64,000 nt of DNA from Echinococcus granulosus (taxonomy: Eukaryota; Platyhelminthes; Cestoda; Cyclophyllidea; Taeniidae). The DNA lies in assembly GCF_000524195.1 (NCBI RefSeq), contig NW_020170394.1:248262-312261 (forward strand). The letters run 5' to 3'. Below, in pieces: positions 21,524 through 35,300 of the stretch. The first letter of the stretch is position 1. The number at the start of each line of letters is the position of its first letter. Made by a program: the position numbers and the translations under genes. Below the pieces are notes generated by a model. That model ran no database searches. It had not been told where the DNA came from and saw only the letters and a program-made list of their open reading frames with translations.

Positions 21524-22838
21524 ATGTATGAGTATCGTCCAGGAATGGCGGTGGTTAGCTCCCCCTACGGATACGACGATCCCCAGCTTGTTCGTCAGCG
21601 AAATGATAAAGTGAGTTAGCTGAACCCTTTTTAGAACCATGCATTGCACTTCCACAGCAATGCGCTTTATCTAACAGTTTGCATCTCTAGCAACATGCTT
21701 ACTGTTTTGAACAAACTTGCCATATTATCCAAGGACCTTCACCGAATTTCACTTAAATCAGTTAAAAGGAGATGCGCTGATGTGAATATGGATGAATAGA
21801 CATTCTTAAACTAACGGTGGGGATGAATAAATAACCAACATCAGCTTATATAAGCCATAAGGCTTAAGATTTTAATTGGTTAACCATACTGGATGCATCC
21901 TGTCCGCTGGTCCTATGCCCATAAGGGCCAGAAGTGAGTTCATGTGTAGGTTTGTGCACTTCCATCAACTACACCCATCCTGCGCTTGTGCGTACACGTT
22001 CAGGCAATATTTCGACTGTCAAGTTCAGTGCCTTTGAATGATGTTTGCAACATGAAAAAGTACGAAAGATATTGGAAAGTCGGTATTCCATTGGGATTGG
22101 ACAAATGTCCTCTATGCATCCACATTACTCTGCTAGCCAGCTGGTGAGGAGAAAGAGGGCATCTGCCCAATGCCGCGATGTCGGCCAGCAAAGTCGTCTG
22201 CATGGAAGTTTTGGGCGGTGGCACTGAGTCTAATCATCATCCTCTGCTTCATCGGAATCGCTCTGTGGGTAGCATGGGCGCGTTCCAACTCGGGCTTTGC
22301 AGAGGCCGACGAAGGGCCACAGGGACCTGAGCTACCGCCAGCCATCTGCTACAAATGCAATAACTACGCTCACATCATGGACGGCCGCGAGCTTAGCTCC
22401 AACATCGACGTGGAGCATAGCGAGGGCGGTGCGGCCAAGGTCGAGGGAGCCCTAGGAGTCGCAGTAGACGTGGATAACCCGCAGCAGGAGCTCTGTCAGG
22501 AGTTCGTCAACAGAACCGCGCTGGCCGAGACACAATCCCCTGCGGACGATGACTGCGGAGACAGTCTGTACAACGGGTGCTTCAAGATGATCACCAAGAG
22601 CTATCGACTCACTTCCAATGTTGGACGCGAACAGCTGAGTGTCACCATTGTCACGCGGAACTGCGTCGAAATACCACGCAGCATCCCATTAGGCTGTTAC
22701 AAGACCTTTGGTGGGGCAGGAATGGAAAGGGAGACGTGCTATTGCAAGGGAAATTATTGTAATGTGGGAACTACCATTGGCGCATCGACCCTGCTAGGAA
22801 TGATACTTCTCCTTCACTTTCCCAATACCTTTGTCTGA
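21524..22838 (+). CDS. Ly6/uPAR-type membrane protein
   Basis: Two exons, 21524-21610 and 22137-22838, join in phase 0 (262 aa). The N-terminal 45 or so residues are cytosolic-like (MYEYRPGMAVVSSPYGYDD). A strong transmembrane segment follows (WAVALSLIIILCFIGIALWV), with no cleavable signal peptide. The ectodomain begins ICYKCNNY and ends ETCYCKGNYCN. It has ten cysteines and the terminal CN that define the Ly6 fold, plus one NRT sequon and a long inter-cysteine insert. The extreme C-terminus is again hydrophobic (TLLGMILLLHF) with small residues before it, like a GPI-attachment signal. Ly6 proteins act at the cell surface as receptor modulators; the ligand is not inferable. The 526-bp intron is unusually long for this window. 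Convergent with RIF1. Confidence 0.8.
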
Positions 22839-22846
22839 TTTAATGA

Positions 22847-22852
22847 ATTAAA
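22847..22852 (+). terminator. possible polyadenylation signal (ATTAAA) of the Ly6 gene
   Basis: ATTAAA, the commonest variant signal, lies 8 nt after the stop codon, which would make a very short 3' UTR. No AATAAA is seen nearby. Confidence 0.3.
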
Positions 22853-23387
22853 TTGTTTACAATACAAAAGCCCACTTATCCAGCTTTGCGCAATTTCTCA
22901 AACGGCATTGAATTTCGACCACACTTGTTGCAGAATTGATGCCTATCAGCACAAATCTAGCACTTTTACAATCACCTCAAAATGCTGGTTAACGTTGTAC
23001 CTCCCAAAAAGTTCAGTCAAAATTTGGCGCGTAGCAGTCTAGCGTAGTCGCACCGTTCACAGCATTAATTTGTAACAACAGTGTTAATATCAAGTTTTCT
23101 ACCGAGAAATAGAAAACAGCCAAGTTACCTAATTTTTTGTGCAAATTGAGGTAACAGTTTTTTCAATAACCCAAGGCGCCTTCACTAATTGCTGATTAGA
23201 TTGCGAACTCACTTGATCGCCCATTGAACTTGGTCCAAGTTCCGAGCCGAAAGCAAAAAAGCCCCATTTATCATGAATCTTTATAATACAGACCACGACC
23301 AAGAACAAGGAAGATCACATCATACTTAGGTACACTAGGGTTCGATAGGACTAGCCTCTATGCCAAATGAGTAGAGTCCAATGGGCC
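22853..23387. other. intergenic between convergent Ly6 and RIF1 genes
   Basis: AT-rich and without an exon. It should hold the 3' UTRs of both neighbours. No AATAAA for RIF1 was found by eye. Confidence 0.4.
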
Positions 23388-26300
23388 TTAGGGAATGATA
23401 TCCTTAAAGAGAGCCAAAGCCTCTAACAGCAACTCCTTTCGCTGCTCCCTGGGAACCAGCAAGAGCTGGTCACGTAAGGTGCCAAGTGTTCGACGCGCAT
23501 CCCCAATGGCGTCGCCTTGTGCAACATTCGCCACCGTGACCCCAATGACGACATCCACTGGTTCTTGTTGTACTTCTGTGCCCTCTTTGGACTTTTCCGA
23601 CTAAAACATGGTAAGACCAAAGCTGTGTTTGAAATCAACACATTAAAGCAAAAGGAGAGCAATTTCAAGATCACACTCGTAACCGTAAAATAGACATTAT
23701 TTGACGTGATGGATCACATTCAGTGTCACGACATAGGAGCGCAAATAATGATTTCGGGCTTCATCCACATTTCAAACCATGTATAACCCTTTTTACTAGC
23801 CTGTCCCAAAATAAGGTATTTGTAAGTAATGGAGTAAGGTAGACCGGAAATACAACCATAACCACAGATAGTGAGCACTGACTGCGAAACGAGGCAACTA
23901 CTCACCACTGGGCTACTTATCAAGAACACGCAACAAGTTCCTAAAGGAACGTTCACACAATCGGTGACAAGCAAATGCTGTGTAAGAACACGTGTAGGAG
24001 CAATAGGCTGGTGTTACCATAGCGTCAAAAGGGTCGTTGTAATAGCCCCCTTAGCAGGGCTCCAAGTGGGACCTTCGTCAATCCGTGTAGTTACTCTAAA
24101 CTTTCCACAGTTCAATGTGAAGTCCCAGAGGCAACAGTTCTTGAAGTAAAACCCATGAGGACAAATTAATTCTTTCCCACTACCATCGACTACCCAATAG
24201 CATTAGAGCAATGAAGCATTTCAAACCGACGTCGCCAGATTCAAGAATATTCATCGAACACAACTGAAAACGGGGTAAAAACCTAACGAGAGTTTGGAAA
24301 AAAAGTTGATGCAGCGTCAATGTCGCAACGAACCTGTTCGCCGATTTGCTCTACTTCAGTGTCAGAGACAATAATCACTTCGGCATCGGCCGGCTCCTGA
24401 CTGCTCTCTACCATATCTTCGTTGTTATTTACATCCTCCTTCTCGTGTTTCTCAGTCACGTGATCGGGAGAAACAGCCTGAACAGTCGACCTTGTCCCGC
24501 TAAAGAGCCCACCCTCTTTGTCGACTGCGGCTTCCATTAGCTCTTTGCCCCGGATCGCAGTCGTCATTTCTGACACCAAGGACGAGTCCTGTGAGGCCTT
24601 GGAAATAACAACCGAGAGAGGAGATAAATGAGTGCAAGTGAGGGCGTCCAGATCGACATTAGCGCCTTCCACCGTTGCTGCCATCGAGGATACAAGGGAA
24701 AAAGACCCGCAATTTCCTGAAGACGTGAAAAGTCGCCTGCGAGTGAGTGGATGTGTGCGGGTGCCAGTACTCCTGGAGCTGCCCGGAAAGGAGAGCAGAG
24801 TCCCCCTCGACATGCGGTTGATCATGACACAACGTCTCGGTGAAGCCGACTTGCGACGACGACTGCTCACCGAAGAAGAAAGCGATGGCGGAGAATAACT
24901 TTCCGCTTGACGTACCTCGGCACCCTCACTGTCGGTTTTAGATCCGAAGATTAAAAAATAGGAAATTTTTAACACCATCAGGCTAAAGCAGTACGCTCAT
25001 ATCAACTAAAAATATAAGTAGTGGCTGAATACACTATTTGTCTATCCCCATCCAGTCTACTTAAGACTACTATTCACGAATCGTCAAGATACCTAGCAGC
25101 CTGATCATGTAAGGGAGATGCCGCGTCATCCGGAGGGTGAAACACTTCTGCCTGTTGAGAGTCCTGGGAATCTGCAACAACCATCTCTTCAGAAGCGTTG
25201 GTAGTGAGTGAGGGGATAGGCACGACTGAGAACGCCTTGGATACCGATGAATCGCTTTCCTTGAGCCCTGAAGCATTAGGTGATGATTCGGAAGAATCGA
25301 GGATAAAGACCGTTGGTTGTTCAACAAAGGACACACGAGTCTTAGGCCGTGGCGTGGTGATATCTCGCAGAATTCCTAGGCAGATGGTAACAATGATTAG
25401 GCCTACTTTGGATGAAAGGAGGCACTGGACATTGATAGCCAAATTTGAGCAAATGCTGACTCAAATCTTTAAGAGAGTATCTCACCGGGTCTCGTACCGG
25501 GTGAATCGGACTGCTTGATACTAGGAGATGCTATGGGGGAGGTGAATTGCGAATTGGTCCTCGATGCCGAAAGCAACATTCGCTGTTTGCTCCTTTCTGC
25601 GGCCTTTGCCAGGCCCAATTCAAGAATTTTTTGCGCTCTTAGACCCCCTGGTCCTAAGCAATAAGGCAAGGAAGTAAAAAAATCCAGTATCCTCCATTTG
25701 TACTTACGAATAGCTAACACAATTAAATATTACAGGGCATTTAGTTTTGTTAATTTATTCCATTACACTGAAACAACGTACATTGTAGATAACATGCAAC
25801 GATGAATTTCTAGTGCAATTGAGCAAACAAAGAGTACCAAACCTTAATTCTAGCATTTGAAATGCGGCAGAAACCTTATTCGGGAAAAAGGGCACTTTGA
25901 TAATGTTTTAATGACACTTTTACTGGGGAAAGTACTTGCCTCTGATTGGCATGTCTTTTGTTCATTGAAGTGGATAGTTAACCGAGGATTTTCAGCGAGT
26001 CGCCTAATATTACAGCACATATTTTTGAACAATACCAAAAAGTTCAAGTTCATGAGATGCTTCTTCCATATTGCAAGAAGTAGTACCGATTAATGGGGAA
26101 AAGTCTACCAAAACTGTTAATGACGAAACGGTTTAACAATAATCCAAGTAATACCTCAAGCAGCTTGCTTATTTAAAATGTTTTATCGAAGTGAATTGGT
26201 ATTGACCATCTCAAATCTTCCCCTACATATAACATCTTGGAGGGAGTGCACAATTTGAGTCAACTATGTAATTCGTGTGAAGAGTTTGATAGAACACAAT

Positions 26301-29300
26301 ATTTTGCAAGATAATGCAATGTTTTTAAGACTACTGCTCCTGATCACAGTGCTGTTAGTAATAATGGATATCCTATCACGCTCCATAAATCGGTTTCACA
26401 AGTCCTTTTTCCATTTCGTTTAGGGGCAGATTTTGAGGGAAATGAACACACTTAAATTCGCTACAAATAAAGGATAATAAAGCAACTTTTACAGGTTAGA
26501 AAAAAGCATGACAAAATAAGGCTTTACAAAAAAATTAAGTCTTCCACTTGGACAAATGTCCGCTTGCTATTTGTACTAAAGCAGAAGTAAGCTGATTTCT
26601 GATTTGGCAGGCCCCCTACCTCCCACAAGAGGACTCCTTAGCACAGCCGAGCTAGAGCGAGGTACCACTGGCGAAGCCGAGAGCATCGAGGAAGAGGATG
26701 GCAAAGCGAGTGCGTTGTGCCGTCGACGAGTTGCTAACGCATCTTCTGTAGATGTCGCCTTGTACTGTGAAGGCTCCGTGCCTACTACGATCGAAGCATC
26801 AGCACCAGCCTCCTCCTCCGCCTCCTCAACGTCATCATCAACATTTCCTTCAGAAATACCTTCCGGCCCCTCGAGCTCTAAGCTTATAGGTGCCTCCTCT
26901 GTAGCAATTTGGAAATCCGATAGTGGTACATGTAATGCATCAAGGGACTGTTAACATAGTATAGTTGAAGAGGCAAGACGGTACATAAAAAATAGCGCTA
27001 GTCCAGCCGTAGCCGAAGCCTACCTTCGAATGCCGATCCATTCGGAGCCGATTCTACACCTGTTTTATCACCCTAAAGGAAGAATATCAGTTGGAAGCTA
27101 CTGATTAAGAATCGCCCGAAAAAAGAGGACCTGCCTGGTGTGATACGTTTGAAATATTGGTTGCCTTTATAGATGACTCTTTTTGGGATCCTTGCGTTGC
27201 TTCAAACGCAGGCGCAGCGCCACTAAAACGATAAGCGAAATGGAGTTTAATCGACCTACTCATAAACTACCCAGACGAATGTTTCTTTATGGATGGAGGT
27301 AAAGCGAGAACAGAGTCTAAGCTATTTAATATCAGAGAGAATTCTTCAAACTGAAACGCAAAACAACTGTTGAAAATATCCATTGCAAAGATGTTATAGA
27401 ATCACCCACCCAGACGATGTGCTGGTAGTGGCATTTGTAGCTTTTGGCGAGAACGTTGAAGGCTGCGGGTCGGCAACTGCGAGTGAATCCAATGGTCCAA
27501 CCGATGGAGTCGGGGCCTTGAACCGTGCTGGGCTCATAAGCGACTGGGAAGAATCCACCGAAGATGAGCTGATCAAAGGATACAGATTCGAACTTGCCGG
27601 AGCATTACCAATATCCAGGTTGTTGTACATAGCAGGTAGATAGGCATGTCTACAAGCCATTGGGGAAGTCCATTTAAAATCGTAGAGCAAGTCATGAAAA
27701 TGAGAGCAAAAAACGTACCTTTGTTCACGTCGACGCTCTTTCTGATGCTCTGTGAGACGCATACGCTTGCTAGAGCAATCCAACGGGGAAATGAAGACAA
27801 ACTGAATGTAAAGACTGAGAATTAAATTCATATCCATGAGACGCCGCATATAACAAATTAACTTCCCCCCAAATCATTTAATATTTCACATTGTTGGAAA
27901 GCCTATAATCACTATCACCGCGTCTTTTCACACAAAAAAGTCTTCAACACCGAAGGGATAACATGAGATGATAACAATGACAGTGATACCTTAACAGTGA
28001 ATTTGAGACATTGAAGGCGTGGATAAAATAAACGATTTATCAATACTACCTACTACCGGCAAGTAGTGCATTTTAGAGACAAAAGTCCACAGTACCTGCG
28101 TAGAATCTTCGAAATCTGCCAAATTGGGTGGGGGCCTGCGGTCAAGGTTGTCTGGATTTACTCTCTTCCGACTACGAGAAGGCGACACTTTCAACACTGC
28201 GGAAGTAGACGAGGCGGCAGCACCAGTACCACCATCATTTCCATCGTCAGAAAAGAGGCAGCGTTGAATCTGTTGGGGGACTAGTGCTACATAACAAATT
28301 AGTCGCAATGGGTGGCATGGTAGCGACGGCTATTACAAGCAAAAAAATGGAATAAAACAATGACAGAGATCGTGGAGATTATTGAGCTTACATATGCGAT
28401 GATTAAATAGAGAGTAAGACAGACAGATAAATCGAACAACTAGAATTGTTCAGTTGTAGACTTACATTTATGCAACTTCATAAAATTGTTTATACCGGTG
28501 TTAGGTAAGCGTACCGGAACGCTCTTCATAATTCCCATCGGCGTGAATAGACTGACGAATTTAAAAAGCAGCCCTAGGTGATACGGCAATAAAAATGGTC
28601 CGCCGATCAAATAAATCGTATTTACGGATGGCTCCAAAATGCCTTGTCGGAGGTTACTAACTGAGGGTAATATATCTGGAGTAGTCGAAATAGCTGTCGT
28701 GTGAGGTGAGGAACAAGTGTATACTTTTGATACCGACTACAATAACTCGTTAGCCACGCGATTTCAAAAACTTGCGACTGAGGGAGCAGGCAACATACGG
28801 GGTTGAGAAGCAGCCTGAGGTGCAGCTAGAGAGAGGCGTCTACGAGCTATGATAGAGGCTCGCCGAGGCGGAAGCGACTCCCGGGGATCAGTCGCGGTGC
28901 CGAGGCGTCGTGAGGCCAAAAACGAGCCTTGCAAAGACTGCCTTGGGGGTGTTTGGGACGAGGGAAGCTGAGAACTGTTGGTGGTATCAACGTGGCCAGG
29001 AGAGACATCTTGCGTAGATTCCAAGTTATTTTCTTGCCTAGGCTCCTGAAATGCAAGCTGACGCCTGCGTAACCACACTTCGCGTACGTAAAATACTAGT
29101 TACGCTTTCCTTATGTGGAGCGAAACGTAATCTTCATTTCCTACGTTTGTTTTATCCTTGCCTAAGTTACTATTAAGCATTTTCGTAAAGTTGGCGATAG
29201 CCTCAAATATGCATACTCTTCTGAGTAATAAGCATGAGGGAAGCGAATAGCTTTAACTTCGTAATACTCGTCCATAATCGAATACAAATATATATGATGA

Positions 29301-32300
29301 TTTAAAGGTTTGGCTAAACAAGGTGTTTCGAGTTCATTCAGTTACACATTCATCACTATTATTTGCAGCAATTTGAATAAAAATATATTTTCGATTATAA
29401 TACATTTTGGAGCCATTGTAATTTGTTAAAGCAATCGAAACAAAACACTTGATTATGACCATTTCTATAATGAAAGAAAAACCATTTTCAACGGAGAAGG
29501 CATTACTTAACCTGTTGGAGGTACATGATAAACCTCTGTAAAGTCATTAATGAAAGAATAATTCATATGCCATTTCAGGAAGCCAAAACGCAATCGAGCT
29601 AAGATACTCTAGAACCTAATAATGTGGACCCAGCGTGATCGATGTCTACATTTGGCTTGCTTTTACTGGTGTCAGGGCGGATGTGGGTTTTACCTCTTCT
29701 GGCTCCTTGTTACAAACGCCTCTGGGTAATCTTCGGGAAGCTCTGGGACTCTTTTGTGCCGAAGACATTTTTGCTGAACTCCAAGGCGGGTCGTCCTCCG
29801 CTCCACTTTGCTCCACCTCCTGTTCCCACAGCAAGGTAGGTGGAATCCAGTCAGGAAAAGTGACACGACGATGGAGCGAGACCTGAGGAGAAGTCACACT
29901 GGCCAAACATCTGGAGAACTGACCTGTCAAGTCACGAATTCTCCCTTGCAAGTCGGCTGTTTCGGGTGGTGCTGAGACGACCAACGTGTCCCACAACGAC
30001 ACAATACACATGATAAATATTTTGCGGCGACGCGAAGCGGCTTCTGGACAGGACGAAAAAAACCATTAGTATTACTTGTAGCGAGCGAGATCAAGAAGTG
30101 AGTACTTCCTTGCTACCCTTTAACCATTGGGAGTACTGACGATGACTCTAAAATTCGGATTGACACTGATTGTAATAAGGGAAACTACGTCACTCGAAAT
30201 ACATTTTACCCTGCTAAGGGCGGGCAAACTATTAAAATATCAACAAGGGAACCATCTGAGTTAAATGAGAAAGCTGTAGCTTACCATAATTAGTTATTTT
30301 ACTACATCCTAATGAGACGGGTGAAGAACTTGCGCTCTTAGAGGAAGCAGCAGCAGCAAACCGATGCTCCAGGGCCGAGAAAGGACTTGAAGCCAGACAA
30401 ACAGCGGCCTCAAAGAACACCAGCAACTGACGAACTGCGTGATGTGGTAGCTTCAAAGGCTTCAACTCCTGCTCCTTCTGCTGCCGGGGGGTTTCAACTA
30501 CACCCGGTTTGCAGAAGCACTTCTGAAGGCGATTCCAAGCAAGGGTGACGAAAGCCTCGAACTGAATGCAAATACGGCACTACACTGTCATCGCAAGCTC
30601 GAGTACTTTGGAAAACAGAAAGGCATTGGAGCTTACTGCAGTCACAATAATGGCAGGAGCCTCGCTATCTCTGAGGGAGATATATGCTGAGTTGAGACGC
30701 TTGGCAAGAGCGAGCAGACCCGTAGAAGAGAGCTCAATCAACAAAAGGAGTGTTTCTACGGAACGTATGTGTCGCTAAAATAGACAATGATTGGTTGATA
30801 ACTGATAAAGTGAGCATATTCATTTAATCAAACACTTTGCTGAAGTGGTACACGCACAAGGGATGTCCGCGAAACGGACAAAAGAAAAGCAAGAAATCGC
30901 ATCAGCACGTAAAATTTAAGCTGTGGTTAAAAAGGAACACATCTCGAGAGTCCGCAGGCAAAACTGACCCGTAAAATGAGCCAAAGAGAATGCAGAAGGT
31001 TGTATGTTACAGAGTGGGTTGTTTGTGGACTCTGGTGCTGTTGCTGTTTGCTTTCCAAAAAGATCATTTCATAGAGTCTTGCTGGAGATAGTGATCCACT
31101 AGTTACTGCATACGAAACTAGTGGGTTCCGAGGTCGACTGCTTTGTCGACGTGTTGGTGAAACAAACACCGAGTTGCAAACTGATATCTGTAAGAGGCGA
31201 GACAGTACCAATAATTGGCGATGGCCTCGCACATAAAAGCAAGACGATAGCACTTCTCTGATATATCTGCACAAGCACTACTAGTCAATTGAACTTCTGG
31301 TATTGGTTTGGAGAACGAAAAATTAGAATTCAACATAAATAGTTACACTGCGACCGCTTATACTCCTAGTACGAACCTCAGACTGCTCCAGTGGCATGGC
31401 GCCAAGACAGCAAGAAATGGCATTCACAGGTCCCGTCATTTGACCCAGTAGCCTGTCTTTGTGAACACGCCACTTCGAAGGACTAAAAGGATCTTGAGGT
31501 AAATGTGGTAAATTATTCGAGTTGCCCATGAAATTACAAGAAATTTGTTGAAGTAGTGGTTAAAAATAATTATGGGCATCGAGTAATACAAAGAACCATT
31601 GACTTTGGAGGCACCTATCAAGAAAATAGAAGTTTCAGGCATAACTATGTACATGCGACTGCTCGAATCAAAACGAGTCGAATTTGTGAATACAGACTCT
31701 CAGTTAACATTTTCATTGATGCTTTAAAACGTGATGAAAGCTAAAGACGGGGCATACCCTTGAAGTTTTCCTCAATTGCTTCGGCAGATTTGACCATAAA
31801 GGAGAGAAAGTTAGAGACAATGCGCAAGTTCATTTTCTTCCCGAACTACATAAAAGAAACACTACTTAGCAGGGTGAATGGGTTTAGGTGCCCAATTAGA
31901 CGGCATACCTTACCTCAGATGTCACATTTTGAATTAACGCGATAATTAAGTCACTGAGTTTGTCAATCCATGAATTTGTGGGAATACTCGTGAGCAGACA
32001 GGCCCCCGCATGTAGAACGCGAAAAAGACGGAACAATGCGCTCAACACTTTCTGCTCCAGTTCGGGCTAAAAGAGCCATATTTCGCTTCAATTAAAAAAA
32101 ACACGAAGTGCACGATGGGAGGATAAAGGATTAACTAACCGGAGGAGAAGTAGTTGAGCTACCAGCAAGGAATACGGGAGCCAGGCAGAAAGCAAACATC
32201 GTCGACAGGCCTGAACCCGAATTTTGTTTTCCATTTTTTGTGTTAGATTTTGGCAAATCAGTCACTCGTTTATGTAAGGTGGTAAGTTGAGTAAGGCGAT

Positions 32301-35300
32301 CGGCCAGGGAAATCCACACTTGCAGTCCCGCTTCATTCACTTTTGCTGTGTTCAGCGTCACGCTCACATCTAAGTGGTGATAACAAATTGGCCAGTCTAA
32401 TCCGAACCCTCAATTACAGAAAGCGTGCGCGTACAAAGTAAGTTCATACTTGAGTAATTAGGAACTCTCTAAGTGGGAGAGTCCTTATGTGGACAGATGT
32501 CACTACGGGAAAGAGGCGAAATGAATGAGCGCACTGATGAGGTACAGTGCAGATTAGTCTAACTGCAAAAAACCCAGTCATTTTTACAACAGACTGCTGA
32601 AAAAAGGCGCATAAATGACTAGCGGTTGAAATGAACTTACCAGATGAAGGAATGCAGTAGAGAGTATCGAGAAGTTTAAGATGTGTATCAACGAAATTGA
32701 CACATTCGGGAACGAGTTTCGCAAGAAGCTCACGAAGCAGTTTGAGATGATCATCAACCGCGGTCGCAACGATATTAACGTTTACGGATAACCGAGCATC
32801 CCTTTCCACCGACTCAACAGCTAAAAGGCTGAGGTCCTTCATGATACTAAGCGAGGAGAAATTTCAGCATTTTACTGACTAAGTATAAATAAATACAAAT
32901 ATTTTGAGACATTTTAAAATCAATAAGCAAAGTGAGGAAAATAACTTTCGGAAGTGTATGAATTGAACCCGGAAAACACTGCACTCACAATATGAGATAA
33001 GTGAATGCTTTTGGCAGATGACAGTCTCATGGTTCAAATCACTAGTGATAAAATGCACAAATTGCAAGTACCGCGACGTGGGAGAAATTCCAGCTGGAAA
33101 AGCAACGTTGGTAGGCAAATAAAGTGCAAAAATAGAACCCATCCATCTGTTTGTTAATAGAAACCGGATGCATTTATAACAAATTTAAATGGGACCCAAA
33201 ATCCCGAATTTTGACCAACCAAAAAAATAATTAAACGGTTCAAAGCAAAAAGTAAGCTTACTCCTCCAGAGCTAAATCAGCCGAAAGATTAGACGAGCAA
33301 CCATCACGATGCCAGACTGAGATAAGATCCAGACAAGAGGCACATATGTCGTAATTCAGAGTAGATTTCAATTCCAAGGACATCTTTTCAAAGTCCAAAG
33401 AATCAGCAATTTCATGGAGGACAGTCTACAATTAAAATAACACACAAATACAGCCGATGCTACCTTATTTGCACAGGAAACGTTGCTAAGTATCTTACGA
33501 CACAATCATCAGGACTGGGGTTTCGGGAGATATCAATATTGGAAGGTTCGATTAATGAGTTCGAAGAAGGTGAATCACCACATGGCGTCTGTGGGGAGAC
33601 AAGACGCAGAGAGAGATCTAAGCTCTGCTGGATGAATGTCTCTCTGAGCACCTTCTATGAGAAAGAATCATAGTGAAGTGACAATAATACACTGCTTTAA
33701 GATTTATGCATGCATTACGCACGTCATTGGATGGGAAATCAGAAATCGCCTTTCTAATGCGCTTGAGACATTTGACCCATATATCGCCGATTTTTTGGTC
33801 TCCAACGGACTTTCCTGAGCCGCTTAAATAACGAAGCCAGTGGAACACCGCCACCAGAAGCTGATAGTTATGTGCGGAAAGAAACGAAGTGGAGACGGAA
33901 AGTTTGGGTACTAAATTGAAGACATTCAGTAAACAGTACTACACGAGTATCAAAGGCATAAGGCGGAAGCACCTACGTTTCTTTTTGTTCAAGAAGAGTT
34001 CAGGCTCTAGTTCAGGATAGTCAAAAATGCAGGAAAAAACATGAGCAGCAAGATCTTGGGATGTAGTGTCCCCATTATAAACCGAGGTTGAACTAAGCTG
34101 ATATCGATGATAATTGGCTAAAAAAAGAAACTGATAATGCAAGGCGAGTTAAACGAATGTCAGCCGTAAAACGAACATGAACATACGATTTCCAAGAGAG
34201 GCAGTGATGCTGATGTAACGACCCAAGAGGTTTGCGAGAAACGGGGACACGAACTGAAGAGCAAAGTATTTTACACATCAACTGGCTCTGAAATGTGTGT
34301 GCAAGTGTGGGGAGATACAACTCACACGACGAAATCCATCGGAAAGCATTTTTTCCGGGAGAAGACACAAAAACCTCCACCAAGCAAGCAATCGCAAGGC
34401 AGAATGAGCAGCGGTAATGGGGAAGGCGCGAAGGACATCAAAAAACTTCATATAGGTTTGGGAGGTCATAATTTCTCTTAGGTCTTCTAAAGGTAGACTT
34501 GAGCAAGCAGGCGTACCGGAGATGTCAATTTGTCGTAAGAGATCGGAGAACAAAGATAAGGCATCGTTGGGCATCTGCGTCTCATTTAACTTTGCACCGA
34601 TATTTAAGGGCGAAACCCGTAAAAGGCACAAGAGGAAATCCACAAAGGGAACGTACAATCCCGTAGACAAAAAAACCTAAATGACCCGTGGTCCACGAAA
34701 ACAACAAAGAATAAACCTTCGGACACAGATATATAATTGCTCGCAAAACGTCCAGCGCAGCTGCACCGTTGCACTTGAAAAACTTGAGAGCAAATAATAC
34801 AATCACCTATAGAAAGCTCGCAAATGTTTCAAAAGCATACTCTTGATTCTTCACAGAGTTCGTTGAAGGCACACGGTGTAATCGAATGATTATGAAGTAT
34901 TGAAGATGAGAGGTTCGCCAACGTTTGCACGAAATCGCCATATCCATGCCGAACGAATGGAAGCACATCTTTAATGAGTCGGAAAAGCTCTCTGTACTCA
35001 CAAAGTTCAATCGTTGTATTGTGCTTGACACTAGCTTCAAGAACTCTAAAGGACGTGCGAAAACAGCAGACAATAAAACGCCGGTGTGAGCCACAAAGGC
35101 AATATACACCTTTAAAGTAGGGAGAAACGAAAGTAAACATGGGACGGTTAGTAACGTACATTAGAAAAAACCTTGAAAAGTCCGTGCTGATTGATTTATC
35201 TTGCAAGCACTTTTTAACGATTGCGCTGTCAAGGCGTTGTTCAGCAAACGCACGAATCTAATAACAGTATTAGGCAGAAAAGCACCCACGGTGGCTGAAG

